This document shows positions 25,976 through 33,761 of a stretch of DNA of 33,768 nucleotides, one piece after another. Below the pieces are notes generated by a model. That model had not been told where the DNA came from and did not search any database. It saw only the letters and a program-made list of their open reading frames with translations. The position numbers were made by a program, and so were the translations under genes. How positions within the stretch are numbered: position 1 is the first letter of the stretch; each line of letters opens with the position of its first letter. This stretch comes from Thalassolituus sp. (GTDB taxonomy: Bacteria > Pseudomonadota > Gammaproteobacteria > Pseudomonadales > Oceanobacteraceae): assembly GCA_006212115.1 (NCBI GenBank), contig PDUK01000034.1, positions 1-33,768 on the forward strand, given 5' to 3'.

Positions 25976-26005
25976 TGTGTGAACTGTAAATTATGTGTGA
26001 ACTGT
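25976..26005. repeat. Tandem 12-base direct repeat upstream of the lipoprotein gene
   Basis: TGTGTGAACTGT occurs at 25976-25987 and 25994-26005, an 18-base period, about 65 bases upstream of the lipoprotein start. The minus-strand form is ACAGTTCACACA. Two identical copies in a promoter region suggest a regulator site, but no known motif is recognised. Confidence 0.5.
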
Positions 26006-26016
26006 TTGGCATGTGC

Positions 26017-26175
26017 CTAAACAAGCTTACACACCTGGTCGCCGTAGTAATTGTTACTGTAATTGCACTCTCGACGGACAGGCTCAGCTATAGACTTACT
26101 GCCGCTGACTGAGCGCTTCGACGCGGAATGATCAGATGGCTGCTTTGATCGGAATTTTGGACGTAGTTTTTTCAT
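26017..26175 (-). CDS. Candidate small basic protein, 52 residues
   Basis: An ATG at 26173-26175 is preceded by CAGGT at about six bases, a good ribosome-binding site. It opens MKKLRPKFRSKQPSDHSASK, continues with a Ser/Lys-rich middle, and ends in an aromatic and Cys-containing tail (NYSNNYYGDQVCKLV). There is no signal peptide or membrane segment. The product is not recognised. It is on the same strand as the lipoprotein gene and ends 106 bases before it. The ORF is short enough to be random; the evidence is the ribosome-binding site and the position in an otherwise empty gap. Confidence 0.35.
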   Translation of the reverse strand: MKKLRPKFRSKQPSDHSASKRSVSGSKSIAEPVRRECNYSNNYYGDQVCKLV

Positions 26176-26360
26176 CGTATACCTGTTTGTAGCTATGCAT
26201 TACGGAAGTCACTGGGGAGAGGAACCGCTCTCCTCACCTACAAAGATCAGACTATCGCCCAACCACAAATAGCTGAAATTAATTAAACCTCTCACGCTGA
26301 TACACATATCCTACTAGTTCGATATTCTTTTCGCTGTTTTCACACAAAACGCTTGATTCA

Positions 26361-26383
26361 GAAATGTTACGACATAACATTGC
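26361..26383. promoter_or_regulatory. Zur-box-like palindrome at the TonB receptor promoter
   Basis: GAAATGTTA, five bases, TAACATTGC. The inner arms AATGTTA/TAACATT are a perfect inverted repeat (26363-26369, 26375-26381). The gammaproteobacterial Zur consensus, as I recall it, is GAAATGTTA-N5-TAACATTTC, so only one arm base differs outside the central five. It overlaps a plausible promoter (TTGATT 26353-26358; TAACAT 26375-26380, 16-base spacer) and lies 36 bases before the receptor ATG, where a repressor would block transcription. It does not match the Fur consensus. Confidence 0.7.
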
Positions 26384-26419
26384 AAACAAAATGCATTCTC
26401 ACCAAGGTTACTGATCACA

Positions 26420-28594
26420 ATGCTGAAGACACTCTCGAGCCTGCCGCCTTTTTCCAAAGCCAAGCTCCCCTTCACAACACTGCCACTGAACGCCTTTCCC
26501 CTGGCTCTGACCCTGCCACAAGCCCTATTGTCACTGGCAGTCAACGCGAACAACGCGGACGATACTAGCCCCAATGAAAACGGCGTTGCCCTCGATACTG
26601 TCACAGTGACTTACCAGCAAGCGTATCGCGGAAACACCGCTCCCGAGGCCCTACCGCAATCGATGGATGTATTGGACAGCTCACTATTGGACGGCCCCGT
26701 GACAGATTTGCAGACCGCGTTGTCGTACTCACCTTCGGTTTCTCGCCAGAACAGTCTCGGTGGACTTTGGGATAGCTTTGCGGTGCGAGGCTTCCCTGGC
26801 AATGAGAATATGCCGTCTGGTTATCTGATTAATGGCTTCAGTGGGGGCCGCGGTTTCAGTGGCCGTCGTGATATCTCGGCCATTGATTACATCGAGATTC
26901 AGAAAGGGCCAGGTTCTGCTTTGTATGGTCGTGGAGAACCCGGTGGCACCATCAATATCATCACTAAAAAACCCCAGTTCCTCCCCGCAGGCAGCATCAC
27001 TCTGGAAGGTGGTTCATACGACCACAAGCGCTTGGAAGGAGATTACACGCGCGGTATTAATGATGAGCTGGCATTTCGGGTTACCGGCGCATTGCAGGAC
27101 AGTGACAGCTTTCGCGATGAAGTTTTCCAACGCCGCGAGGTACTGAACCCCTCGCTGCTGTTCACGCCGAGTGACGATACGAAAGTGCTGTATGAAGGGG
27201 AATACCTCAACCATGAGCAATTATTCGACCGGGGGATTGTGGTACTCGACAATGACTTTGATACTGTCCCGCGCTCACGCTACCTGGGCGAACCCGGAGA
27301 CGGAGCCACCGAAGTAAGGGCCATTGGCCACCAGCTCAGTCTGGAGCAACATCTGAACAGCGAGTGGCGGATGTCGTTGGGTTACAGTAACCGTCGCTCC
27401 TGGCTGGACGGATTCTCTTCCGACACCGAACTATCTCCCTCACGTCAGTCACTGTATGACGACGGTGAAACCCTGACACGTCAGCGTCGATTGCGTGATT
27501 ACCAGACGGCAGATCATTCCTTCCGGGCAGAGCTCAGTGGTAGTGCCATGACGGGTAATATTGAACACAACCTTCTGCTAGGTGCAGATGGTTACCGCTA
27601 CCGACTGGATCAGAATCTGGATCGCTACCGCGGCGGCAATGGTACCTATACCCTGAACATTTTTGCCCCAGAGTATGGCCAGGATCAGCCTGAAGTTGCG
27701 CCTCTGAACCGCAACCATGAACTGCAACACGGCTATGGTTTTTATTTACAGGACCTGATGACACTCACGGACGATCTGCGTGTTCTGATCGGGGCCCGCT
27801 TTGATCAATACTGGCAGTCGCTGCACGAGAAGGTGTACGGTTCGCCACAGAGTGACAGCGGCAACGTCACCAGCCCCCGTGTCGGTGTGACTTATGATCT
27901 GACCGATGAACTGACCACGTATGTCAGTCACTCTCGCGGCTTTCTGCCGCTGACAGGCAGTGATGCAAACGGCAACGGTTTCGACCCTGAGCGTAGCCGC
28001 GCCAGCGAAGTCGGCGTTCGCTACAGCGATGCAGGTTGGTACGCGTCTCTGGCGTACTTTCAAGCGACGAAATCGAATGTCCTGACCGCCGATCCGGTTA
28101 ATGCCGGCTTTTCTACCCAGCTAGGCGAAGCGAAAAGCGATGGTGTTGAAGTTGAAGCCAGTGGCCAGTTATCCGCCCAGACCTCTCTGCGCGTCAGCTA
28201 TACCTGGCTCGACAGTCGCACCAGCAAAGATGCCGTCAACCCAGATTGGGGAGTCGAGATCCCTGCAGGCAGCGCACTGGTGAATATTCCCGAGCACAGT
28301 GCCAATCTGATGCTGCAACATCACCTGATGATAAGAAATATCCCGAGTCACGCAGCGCTTACGGTAAACTACGTCGGCGAACGCCTCGGTGATACCGTCG
28401 ACCCCGACTACATCCTGCCTGAACACTGGTTAGTGGATGTGTCTGCCGGTGTCGAAGTGCTGCCAGATCTAACTGTAGAAGCAGCCATCACTAACCTCAC
28501 CGATACGTTCTGGGTAGACAATAGTTATTCGGCGCTCTGGACTCAGCCTGGTGCGCCACGCACTTATAAGGCTTCTCTGACGTATGAATTCTGA
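26420..28594 (+). CDS. TonB-dependent outer-membrane receptor, siderophore-receptor type, predicted zinc-responsive
   Basis: Outer-membrane beta-barrel of 724 residues for energised uptake of a metal chelate. A long signal-peptide-like N-terminus (hydrophobic about 22-42) precedes a TonB box (DTVTV, 59-63). The plug domain spans about 75-195 and has the family motifs DSFAVRGFPG, DYIEIQKGPGSALYGRGEPG and GTINIITKKP. The 22-strand barrel follows and ends in an aromatic residue (SLTYEF), as needed for barrel assembly. By pattern it is closest to ferric-hydroxamate-type siderophore receptors (FhuA/FhuE group). The promoter carries a Zur-like rather than a Fur-like site, so zinc or a zincophore is a possible substrate. 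The next gene overlaps it by 11 bases. Confidence 0.93.
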   Translation: MLKTLSSLPPFSKAKLPFTTLPLNAFPLALTLPQALLSLAVNANNADDTSPNENGVALDTVTVTYQQAYRGNTAPEALPQSMDVLDSSLLDGPVTDLQTALSYSPSVSRQNSLGGLWDSFAVRGFPGNENMPSGYLINGFSGGRGFSGRRDISAIDYIEIQKGPGSALYGRGEPGGTINIITKKPQFLPAGSITLEGGSYDHKRLEGDYTRGINDELAFRVTGALQDSDSFRDEVFQRREVLNPSLLFTPSDDTKVLYEGEYLNHEQLFDRGIVVLDNDFDTVPRSRYLGEPGDGATEVRAIGHQLSLEQHLNSEWRMSLGYSNRRSWLDGFSSDTELSPSRQSLYDDGETLTRQRRLRDYQTADHSFRAELSGSAMTGNIEHNLLLGADGYRYRLDQNLDRYRGGNGTYTLNIFAPEYGQDQPEVAPLNRNHELQHGYGFYLQDLMTLTDDLRVLIGARFDQYWQSLHEKVYGSPQSDSGNVTSPRVGVTYDLTDELTTYVSHSRGFLPLTGSDANGNGFDPERSRASEVGVRYSDAGWYASLAYFQATKSNVLTADPVNAGFSTQLGEAKSDGVEVEASGQLSAQTSLRVSYTWLDSRTSKDAVNPDWGVEIPAGSALVNIPEHSANLMLQHHLMIRNIPSHAALTVNYVGERLGDTVDPDYILPEHWLVDVSAGVEVLPDLTVEAAITNLTDTFWVDNSYSALWTQPGAPRTYKASLTYEF

Positions 28595-29726
28595 ACTCCG
28601 CCAGCGCATCCATTCGATTGATATGATGCGCGGTCTGGTCATGTTGCTGATGCTGGTCGATCATGTTCGCGAGCGTTTCTTCCTGCACATGCAGGTCAGC
28701 GATCCAATGGACATTGATGCGACCTCTCCGGGGCTGTTTTTCAGCCGCTTCGCTGCGCACTTTTGTGCGCCTGCGTTTGTCTTTTTGACGGGCGTATCCG
28801 CCTGGCTCTACGCCAGCAATGGTCGCAATCTGACCGGTTTCCTGTTCAAACGCGGGCTGTTTCTGATCGCCCTGGAAGTCACTCTGGTGACCTTCGCATG
28901 GATGGGCAGCTTCGATACCGTCTGGCTGCAGGTTATCTGGGCCATTGGTTTGTGTATGCTCGCGTTAGCCATCCTGCATCACCTACCTTTTGGTGTCCTG
29001 CTGTTGGTGGGCCTGACTCTGATATTCGGCCACAACATGCTGACATCCATTCAATTCACGCAAGGCGACAGCCTGTATCCGCTGTGGACGATCCTTCACG
29101 ATCGCGGCTATCTGTTGCAGTCAGAAGCGATCAACATCAAAGTCAGCTATCCGGTGCTGCCATGGATCGGAGTTATTGTCCTGGGATACTGCGCAGGTCC
29201 ATTGTTCGGAAAAGACATCAGCCTGAAAGAACGCAAAACAGCACTGCTGCGACTGGGCATTTTCTGTCTGGTATTGTTCGGAATTCTCCGTGGCGCCAAC
29301 CTGTATGGCGAGACCCTCGACTGGTCGGTTCAATCAACCTTCCTGCTGACGGTAATGGATGTACTCAATGTGACTAAGTACCCACCTTCTCTGGCATTTT
29401 TACTGATCACGCTCGGTGCCATGTTCCTGTTGCTGCGCGCGGCAGAAACCGACTTTGTTGGTAAACGTTCAAGTATTGTCAGCACGCTCACAGGATTTGG
29501 AGCAGCACCTATGTTCTTCTATCTCCTCCATCTGTATGCCTTGCTGCTGATCAACAGCGCATTGCTGTTATTTATGGAGCCGAATCATGGGGAACTACTG
29601 GGCGTGAATCACATTGGCTGGATCTGGCTGATCGCATTAGGACTGGCACTGGTACTCTACTGGCCGACACGTTCATTTGCGGCGTTGAAGCAGCGTAAAC
29701 AGCATCCACTGCTGAGCTATTTCTGA
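28584..29726 (+). CDS. DUF1624-type membrane acyltransferase (heparan-alpha-glucosaminide N-acetyltransferase-like)
   Basis: A 380-residue integral membrane protein with about ten hydrophobic segments. The N-terminal motif RIHSIDMMRGLVMLLMLVDH is the hallmark of the family related to human HGSNAT: an Arg/Ser-Asp-x2-Arg-Gly helix ending in Asp-His. CAPAFVFLTGVSAWL follows, which also fits. Such proteins transfer acyl groups across membranes; the substrate is unknown here. The ATG lies inside the TonB receptor gene (11-base overlap), so it is translated with it and shares the Zur-like control. It may modify the imported ligand or an envelope glycan; neither is shown. Confidence 0.82.
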   Translation: MNSELRQRIHSIDMMRGLVMLLMLVDHVRERFFLHMQVSDPMDIDATSPGLFFSRFAAHFCAPAFVFLTGVSAWLYASNGRNLTGFLFKRGLFLIALEVTLVTFAWMGSFDTVWLQVIWAIGLCMLALAILHHLPFGVLLLVGLTLIFGHNMLTSIQFTQGDSLYPLWTILHDRGYLLQSEAINIKVSYPVLPWIGVIVLGYCAGPLFGKDISLKERKTALLRLGIFCLVLFGILRGANLYGETLDWSVQSTFLLTVMDVLNVTKYPPSLAFLLITLGAMFLLLRAAETDFVGKRSSIVSTLTGFGAAPMFFYLLHLYALLLINSALLLFMEPNHGELLGVNHIGWIWLIALGLALVLYWPTRSFAALKQRKQHPLLSYF

Positions 29727-29750
29727 GCTACATTTACGCTATTTCTGAGC
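29716..29750. repeat. 13-base direct repeat spanning two convergent stop codons
   Basis: GCTATTTCTGAGC occurs at 29716-29728 and 29738-29750, a 22-base period. The first copy contains the TGA of the acyltransferase gene, and the second covers the TAG of the topoisomerase gene on the other strand. It looks like a small local duplication. No terminator hairpin is seen between these genes. Confidence 0.6.
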
Positions 29751-31715
29751 GGTTGAAGCAGACGTCTTACCGGTGCCCTTTTGTCGGCGCCGGTAAGTTT
29801 TCTTCCGACCCGTTGGTTTACGCTGTTCTTTACTGGTATTGAGACCAGCCATTGCTGGCATTTTCGTCGCCCGAGCTGACATGACCAGAGCATCCAGTTG
29901 TTGATGAAGTGGCGTCATGAACTGCTGGTAACTGCCTTGTCCCTCGCTGATATCATTTAACTGTTTCTCCCACTGCGCGGTCATATCCGCTTCTGAGCAC
30001 TGATCCGGAAGTACGGCAATAAGCTGACGTCCAGTATCCGTCGCCTGAATACTCTTACCTACACGTTGCAGGAATTTCCGTTTAAACAATAATTCAATAA
30101 TGCTTGCTCGCGTGGCTTCGGTGCCGAGTCCGTCCGTATCTTTGAGAATTTTTTTCAGATTTGAGTCTTTCACGAAACGACCGATACCTGTCATAGCAGC
30201 CAGCAAACTGGCGTCGGTAAAATGCTTGGGCGGTTCGGTTTGTTTTGCGTCAACAATCGGAGTGCCACTCCAAAGGGTTTGCCCAACCTGTAAAGGAGGC
30301 AATCCTGTTACAGCTATCCTATCGTTACCGTCATCTTTATCTGAGCTTTTTTGCGGTAATAGAGATTTCCAACCAAGCACACTGGTCACGCGTTCTTTAG
30401 CAATAAACTGCCCACCCGAGATACGGAGTTCAACGTGCGTATCGATGTATTCATAGGGTCTACAAAATTGCATCAGATACTGGCGAGCGATTAATCGATA
30501 CACCTTAAATTCTGTCGATGGCAAAGAGCCAGACAGGCACTTTGCCGTTGGAATAATGGCATGATGTGCTCCGGTTTTGGCGTCATTAAAGGCCGCCGAT
30601 TTTAGATTTTTATCGACGTGAGAAAACCATTCACCAGAATCACTGACGACACTTTTTATACCAGCAAAAACCTGGGTAGCCTGCCTGTGATGATCAACAG
30701 GAAGGTATCGACAGTCCGATCTGGGATAGGTAATTAACTGGTATTTTTCGTACAGATTCTGACACGCATCGAGCACCTGCTTCGCGGACAGGCTCAGCGC
30801 TTTCGCCGCATCGATCTGAAGTGCCGACAAGTTATACGGCAATGGAGCGCGCTGCTTGCCCGGTTTCTGCTGAAATTCGGTCACTTCCGCCTGCTGCTGG
30901 TCGATACGCGATGCAACATTCTCCGCCAGCCGACGATTAAGAACCCGTCCATCTTCATCCTGATGAGGTTCGCAGGCATCACTGGGTTTCCACTTTGCAT
31001 AGAAACTCAGAGGAGCGCCCTCACTCAGATGAATAGCCGCCCTGACTTCGAAAAAAGGCCGGCTGACAAAATCACGAATCTCCTCGTCCCGACGAACAAC
31101 TATCCCCAATACCGGGGTTTGCACTCTCCCCACTGACAATACACCGCGATTCCCTGCCTGCTGCCCCTTGATCGTCCATGCACGCGTCAGATTAATTCCA
31201 TACAACCAATCTGCCCGGCTGCGCGCCAACGCCGATACGGAAAGCGGTATAAACTCCCGGTTATCGCGCATCGACTCGAGTGCCCGCTTCACCGCGCTGG
31301 CATTAAGGTCACTGACTAGCAGACGCTTCATGTTGCGCCGTTTCTGTTCACTGACTTTCAGATAATCAATGACCTCATCAACCAATAACTGGCCTTCCCG
31401 GTCAGGGTCCCCAGCATGGATAAGTTCATCGGCCTGTTTGACTAATTTGCGCAGTACGGTCAACTGCTTGCGGGTTTTTGTCTTCGGTTGAAGCTGCCAT
31501 TCGGAGGGGACAATGGGCAGGTGGTCGAGCTGCCATTTTTTATAAGCGGGGTTATAAGCTTCAGGATCGGCCTGTTCGAGTACATGCCCAATGCACCAGG
31601 TGACCACATCACCATTACCGAGACGAATGCAGCCTTCTTCCTTTTTATGAGGCCGGGGAAGCACCTCTGCAATGGCGCGACCCAAACTTGGCTTTTCGGC
31701 AATATAAAGACGCAT
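29739..31715 (-). CDS. topB: DNA topoisomerase III
   Basis: Type IA topoisomerase that passes single strands and decatenates replication intermediates. The N-terminal TOPRIM domain has IAEKPSLGRAIAEVLP and the acidic motif HAGDPDREGQLLVDE. The active-site tyrosine is Y330 in LITYPRSDCRYLP, near Y328 of E. coli TopB. The central arch motifs (SVGRVQTPVLGIVV, GLGTEATRASIIELL) are intact. The protein ends in a Lys/Arg-rich tail (RKKTYRRRQKGTGK) of the kind that helps DNA binding; no zinc-finger cysteines are seen. I start at ATG 31715, where residues MRLYIAEKP match the family; a TTG three codons upstream is the alternative. Neither start has a visible ribosome-binding site. Confidence 0.96.
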   Translation of the reverse strand: MRLYIAEKPSLGRAIAEVLPRPHKKEEGCIRLGNGDVVTWCIGHVLEQADPEAYNPAYKKWQLDHLPIVPSEWQLQPKTKTRKQLTVLRKLVKQADELIHAGDPDREGQLLVDEVIDYLKVSEQKRRNMKRLLVSDLNASAVKRALESMRDNREFIPLSVSALARSRADWLYGINLTRAWTIKGQQAGNRGVLSVGRVQTPVLGIVVRRDEEIRDFVSRPFFEVRAAIHLSEGAPLSFYAKWKPSDACEPHQDEDGRVLNRRLAENVASRIDQQQAEVTEFQQKPGKQRAPLPYNLSALQIDAAKALSLSAKQVLDACQNLYEKYQLITYPRSDCRYLPVDHHRQATQVFAGIKSVVSDSGEWFSHVDKNLKSAAFNDAKTGAHHAIIPTAKCLSGSLPSTEFKVYRLIARQYLMQFCRPYEYIDTHVELRISGGQFIAKERVTSVLGWKSLLPQKSSDKDDGNDRIAVTGLPPLQVGQTLWSGTPIVDAKQTEPPKHFTDASLLAAMTGIGRFVKDSNLKKILKDTDGLGTEATRASIIELLFKRKFLQRVGKSIQATDTGRQLIAVLPDQCSEADMTAQWEKQLNDISEGQGSYQQFMTPLHQQLDALVMSARATKMPAMAGLNTSKEQRKPTGRKKTYRRRQKGTGKTSASTAQK

Positions 31716-31766
31716 GGCGGACAACTAGCTGTATATAAAAACAGTAGTTAACCATCATGCGCCGGT

Positions 31767-31785
31767 TCTGGCAAACATTGCCAGA
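31767..31785. other. Perfect hairpin between topB and the GST-like gene
   Basis: TCTGGCAA and TTGCCAGA pair fully around ACA. The DNA is also an imperfect tandem repeat: GCAAACATTGCC (31771-31782) and GCAAATATTGCC (31788-31799). The hairpin lies 22 bases past the GST-like stop codon on the minus strand and is not followed by a T-tract, so it is a weak terminator at best. Confidence 0.45.
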
Positions 31786-31806
31786 CAGCAAATATTGCCT
31801 AGCACG

Positions 31807-32586
31807 TCAGGCTGCGACAGGAGGCTTGGCCCAGATAACCCCACGGTGTTTCGCATAGATATCACGAACCCATTGCATCGCAGGGCTGTCGGCCCATTGA
31901 TTTGCCGGGCCTGCCATTTTTTCACGGAAGGCTTCAGTTCCGTAAATCGGGTGCTCTTCCGGACACGCTAACGGCGCAAGCAGAGACGCCGCGGTAATGT
32001 CAGCAACGCTGAATTGATCGCCAACCAGATACGATCCGTGGCTTAAACGTTCTTCGAGCCAACGGATTTCTGCATCGATTTTCTGCTGGGCGCGAGCGAC
32101 GTCTTTTTTGTTTATCTTCAGTTTGACCTTAAACACGGGCTTAATTACCGGATAGAAAATCCGAACAAATGCCTCTTCCCAAGGAGCTGAAAACTGGGTC
32201 CAGATCTGACGGATCAGCGCATCGTGGGCAAAACCCGGTAAGTAAAGATAACGCGCAACAGGCTTACCAATCGCATCGAAGCGTTGTTGAACTTCTGTAA
32301 TCTCCTTTTGGAGATCACTCGGGAAAGCTTTCAGAGGACCATGTTCAGACGCCAGCCAGCGGACGATTCGCGGACTGTCCTGAACACAGGTTTTACCTTG
32401 CTGAATAAGGGGAACCGTAGTCTCTCCTCTTTTTCCCTTCAGCAACATGGGCAGCGTGTGTACTGCTGGAGTCAGGGCCACTTCTTTGTAATCAATACCT
32501 TCGTAATCGAGCAACCAGCGGATCTTCTCGCTGTAATGCGACATATTGATGGTGAACAGTGTGAGAGGTGTAGCGGTAGTCATCAA
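31807..32586 (-). CDS. Glutathione S-transferase family protein
   Basis: A 259-residue soluble protein with the two-domain GST layout. Residues about 8-85 form the thioredoxin-like domain (LTLFTINMSHYSEKIRWLLDYEGIDYKEV; TTVPLIQQGKTCVQDSPRIVRWL), with Ser16 or Tyr18 near the usual catalytic position and the cis-Pro in TVPLI. Residues about 95-245 form the helical domain, with the N-capping box SVADITAASLL. It is longer than typical GSTs because of an insert around residues 130-170. Substrate and true GSH-transferase activity are unknown. It is divergent from the SahR-like gene, with a 191-base shared upstream region. Confidence 0.88.
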   Translation of the reverse strand: MMTTATPLTLFTINMSHYSEKIRWLLDYEGIDYKEVALTPAVHTLPMLLKGKRGETTVPLIQQGKTCVQDSPRIVRWLASEHGPLKAFPSDLQKEITEVQQRFDAIGKPVARYLYLPGFAHDALIRQIWTQFSAPWEEAFVRIFYPVIKPVFKVKLKINKKDVARAQQKIDAEIRWLEERLSHGSYLVGDQFSVADITAASLLAPLACPEEHPIYGTEAFREKMAGPANQWADSPAMQWVRDIYAKHRGVIWAKPPVAA

Positions 32587-32653
32587 AAGCTCTTTTTAGT
32601 CATAGCAATATGTTAGCGCCAGAGTGTACTCCGCACTGCGTCGATATGCAGGT

Positions 32654-32690
32654 TGAATCAGGCCGATTCACGATCTGTATGACTCAGATC
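32654..32690. promoter_or_regulatory. Two adjacent dyads in the GST/SahR divergent region
   Basis: TGAATC-N5-GATTCA occupies 32654-32670 and GATCTG-N7-CAGATC occupies 32672-32690. Both are perfect 6-base inverted repeats separated by one base, about 70-105 bases upstream of the GST-like start. They could be regulator sites for either gene. No known consensus is recognised. Confidence 0.35.
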
Positions 32691-32728
32691 ACTCGAAAAC
32701 AGTGAGTGCAACATAACGACAACAAAAC

Positions 32729-32771
32729 CTATATCGAAAAAAATTGATATAGATGTGGATTTCACTATACT
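32729..32771 (+). promoter_or_regulatory. Promoter with overlapping dyad; likely leaderless start of the SahR-like gene
   Basis: A -35 TTGATA (32744-32749) and -10 TATACT (32766-32771) are 16 bases apart. The ATG begins at 32778, exactly where transcription should start, and no ribosome-binding site precedes it. A perfect inverted repeat CTATATC-N10-GATATAG (32729-32735, 32746-32752) covers the -35. That suits autoregulation by an ArsR-family repressor. Confidence 0.65.
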
Positions 32772-32777
32772 GCGCAC

Positions 32778-33749
32778 ATGACTGTCGATCACGAGAATGC
32801 ACTTACGTTAACGAATCTTGCTCACGCTGCGAAAGCGGCCGGTGATCCGTTGCGAATGAGCATCCTCAAGTTACTGGGTCAAGGGGCGTTTGGTGTGCTG
32901 GAGATATGCCAAATCTTCGATATCAAGCAATCCAGTATGAGCCACCATTTGAAAGTGCTGGCGAAAGCAGGGTTAGTTAGTGCTCAACGCGAAGGCAACA
33001 GCATCTTTTATCGCCGTCCCTTGAGTACCGGTGGCAATGCGTTCAGCCAATGGCTGCGTGCTTTGTTCGACGGTATTGATGCGTGCTCTGACGACGCCGC
33101 AGATCAGAATGCTGTGCATGCTGTGATGTCCGAACGCGCGCAGGCCTGTGCTGAATTCTTTGCTCGTCACGCCGATGACTTTCGCGAACAGCAGGATCTG
33201 ATTGCCTCATACGAACAGTATGGCGATGCGTTGGCGACCATTCTTGACTCGTTCGCCACACAAGGCGAAAGAAGCGGCTACGCTCTTGAGGTCGGACCCG
33301 GCGAGGGTGCCTTTCTGGGCGTTCTCAGTCAGAAATTTGAACAGGTCGTCGGGCTGGATATTTCGCCTGACATGTTGGCCAAAGCCGAGCGCTTTTGCCA
33401 GAACGCGGGGTTAGACAACGTCACCTTGCTACAGGGTACAACGGCCTCGGTGTCGATTGAGTCCGTCGATTTTGCGGTGGCGAATATGGTGTTGCACCAC
33501 GTGCCGTCGCCGAAAACCATTTTTCAGGATGTTGCTCAGCGTTTACGCCCGGGCGGCACCTTTTTAGTCACTGACCTGTGTCGCCACGATCAGGCATGGG
33601 CGCGGGAATCCTGCGGTGACTTGTGGCTGGGCTTTGAGCCCGCCGATCTCAGCCAATGGGCTGTAGAGGCGGGCCTGAAAGAAGGCCAGAGCCAATATTC
33701 CGGTTTAAGGAACGGATTTCAGATCCAGTTCCGACTGTTTCATGCCTGA
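32778..33749 (+). CDS. sahR: ArsR-type regulator fused to SAM-dependent methyltransferase domain, SahR-like
   Basis: A 323-residue fusion. Residues about 10-85 are an ArsR/SmtB winged helix (LANLAHAAKAAGDPLRMSIL; recognition helix around SSMSHHLKVLAKAGLV) without the metal-binding cysteine motif of arsenic or cadmium sensors. Residues about 150-323 form a class I methyltransferase-like fold with motif I E171-V-G-P-G-E-G and the acidic D184 in VVGLDISPDML. This architecture is that of SahR, the S-adenosylhomocysteine-responsive repressor of methionine-cycle genes, where the fold senses SAH; in Pseudomonas the homologue sits beside metK. Ligand binding here is inferred. The gene appears leaderless and carries its own dyad. 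The stop codon lies inside a terminator loop. Confidence 0.82.
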   Translation: MTVDHENALTLTNLAHAAKAAGDPLRMSILKLLGQGAFGVLEICQIFDIKQSSMSHHLKVLAKAGLVSAQREGNSIFYRRPLSTGGNAFSQWLRALFDGIDACSDDAADQNAVHAVMSERAQACAEFFARHADDFREQQDLIASYEQYGDALATILDSFATQGERSGYALEVGPGEGAFLGVLSQKFEQVVGLDISPDMLAKAERFCQNAGLDNVTLLQGTTASVSIESVDFAVANMVLHHVPSPKTIFQDVAQRLRPGGTFLVTDLCRHDQAWARESCGDLWLGFEPADLSQWAVEAGLKEGQSQYSGLRNGFQIQFRLFHA

Positions 33750-33761
33750 GGGCATTTTTTT
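33742..33761 (+). terminator. Intrinsic terminator overlapping the SahR-like stop codon
   Basis: ATGCC and GGCAT form a 5-base stem around TGAG, followed by six Ts (33756-33761). The stop codon TGA is in the loop. The next bases, GAGGAGT (33762-33768), resemble a ribosome-binding site for a gene starting beyond the right edge. Confidence 0.7.

Larger units (their letters stand above)
25911..26419. other. Intergenic region between the lipoprotein and TonB receptor genes
   Basis: About 510 bases with lower GC than the flanks. It holds the tandem repeat at 25976-26005, a candidate 52-residue minus-strand ORF (26017-26175), a small perfect hairpin (GGAGAG 26216-26221 with CTCTCC 26228-26233, no T-tract) and the Zur-box-like palindrome at 26361-26383. 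I see no tRNA and no transposase remnant. Confidence 0.6.

Noticed and set aside
26210-26240. Intrinsic terminator in the gap before the TonB receptor
   Set aside because: The GGAGAG/CTCTCC hairpin has no T-tract on either strand.
26361-26383. Fur box for the TonB receptor
   Set aside because: The palindrome lacks the GATAAT-type core of Fur sites; the arms fit Zur far better.
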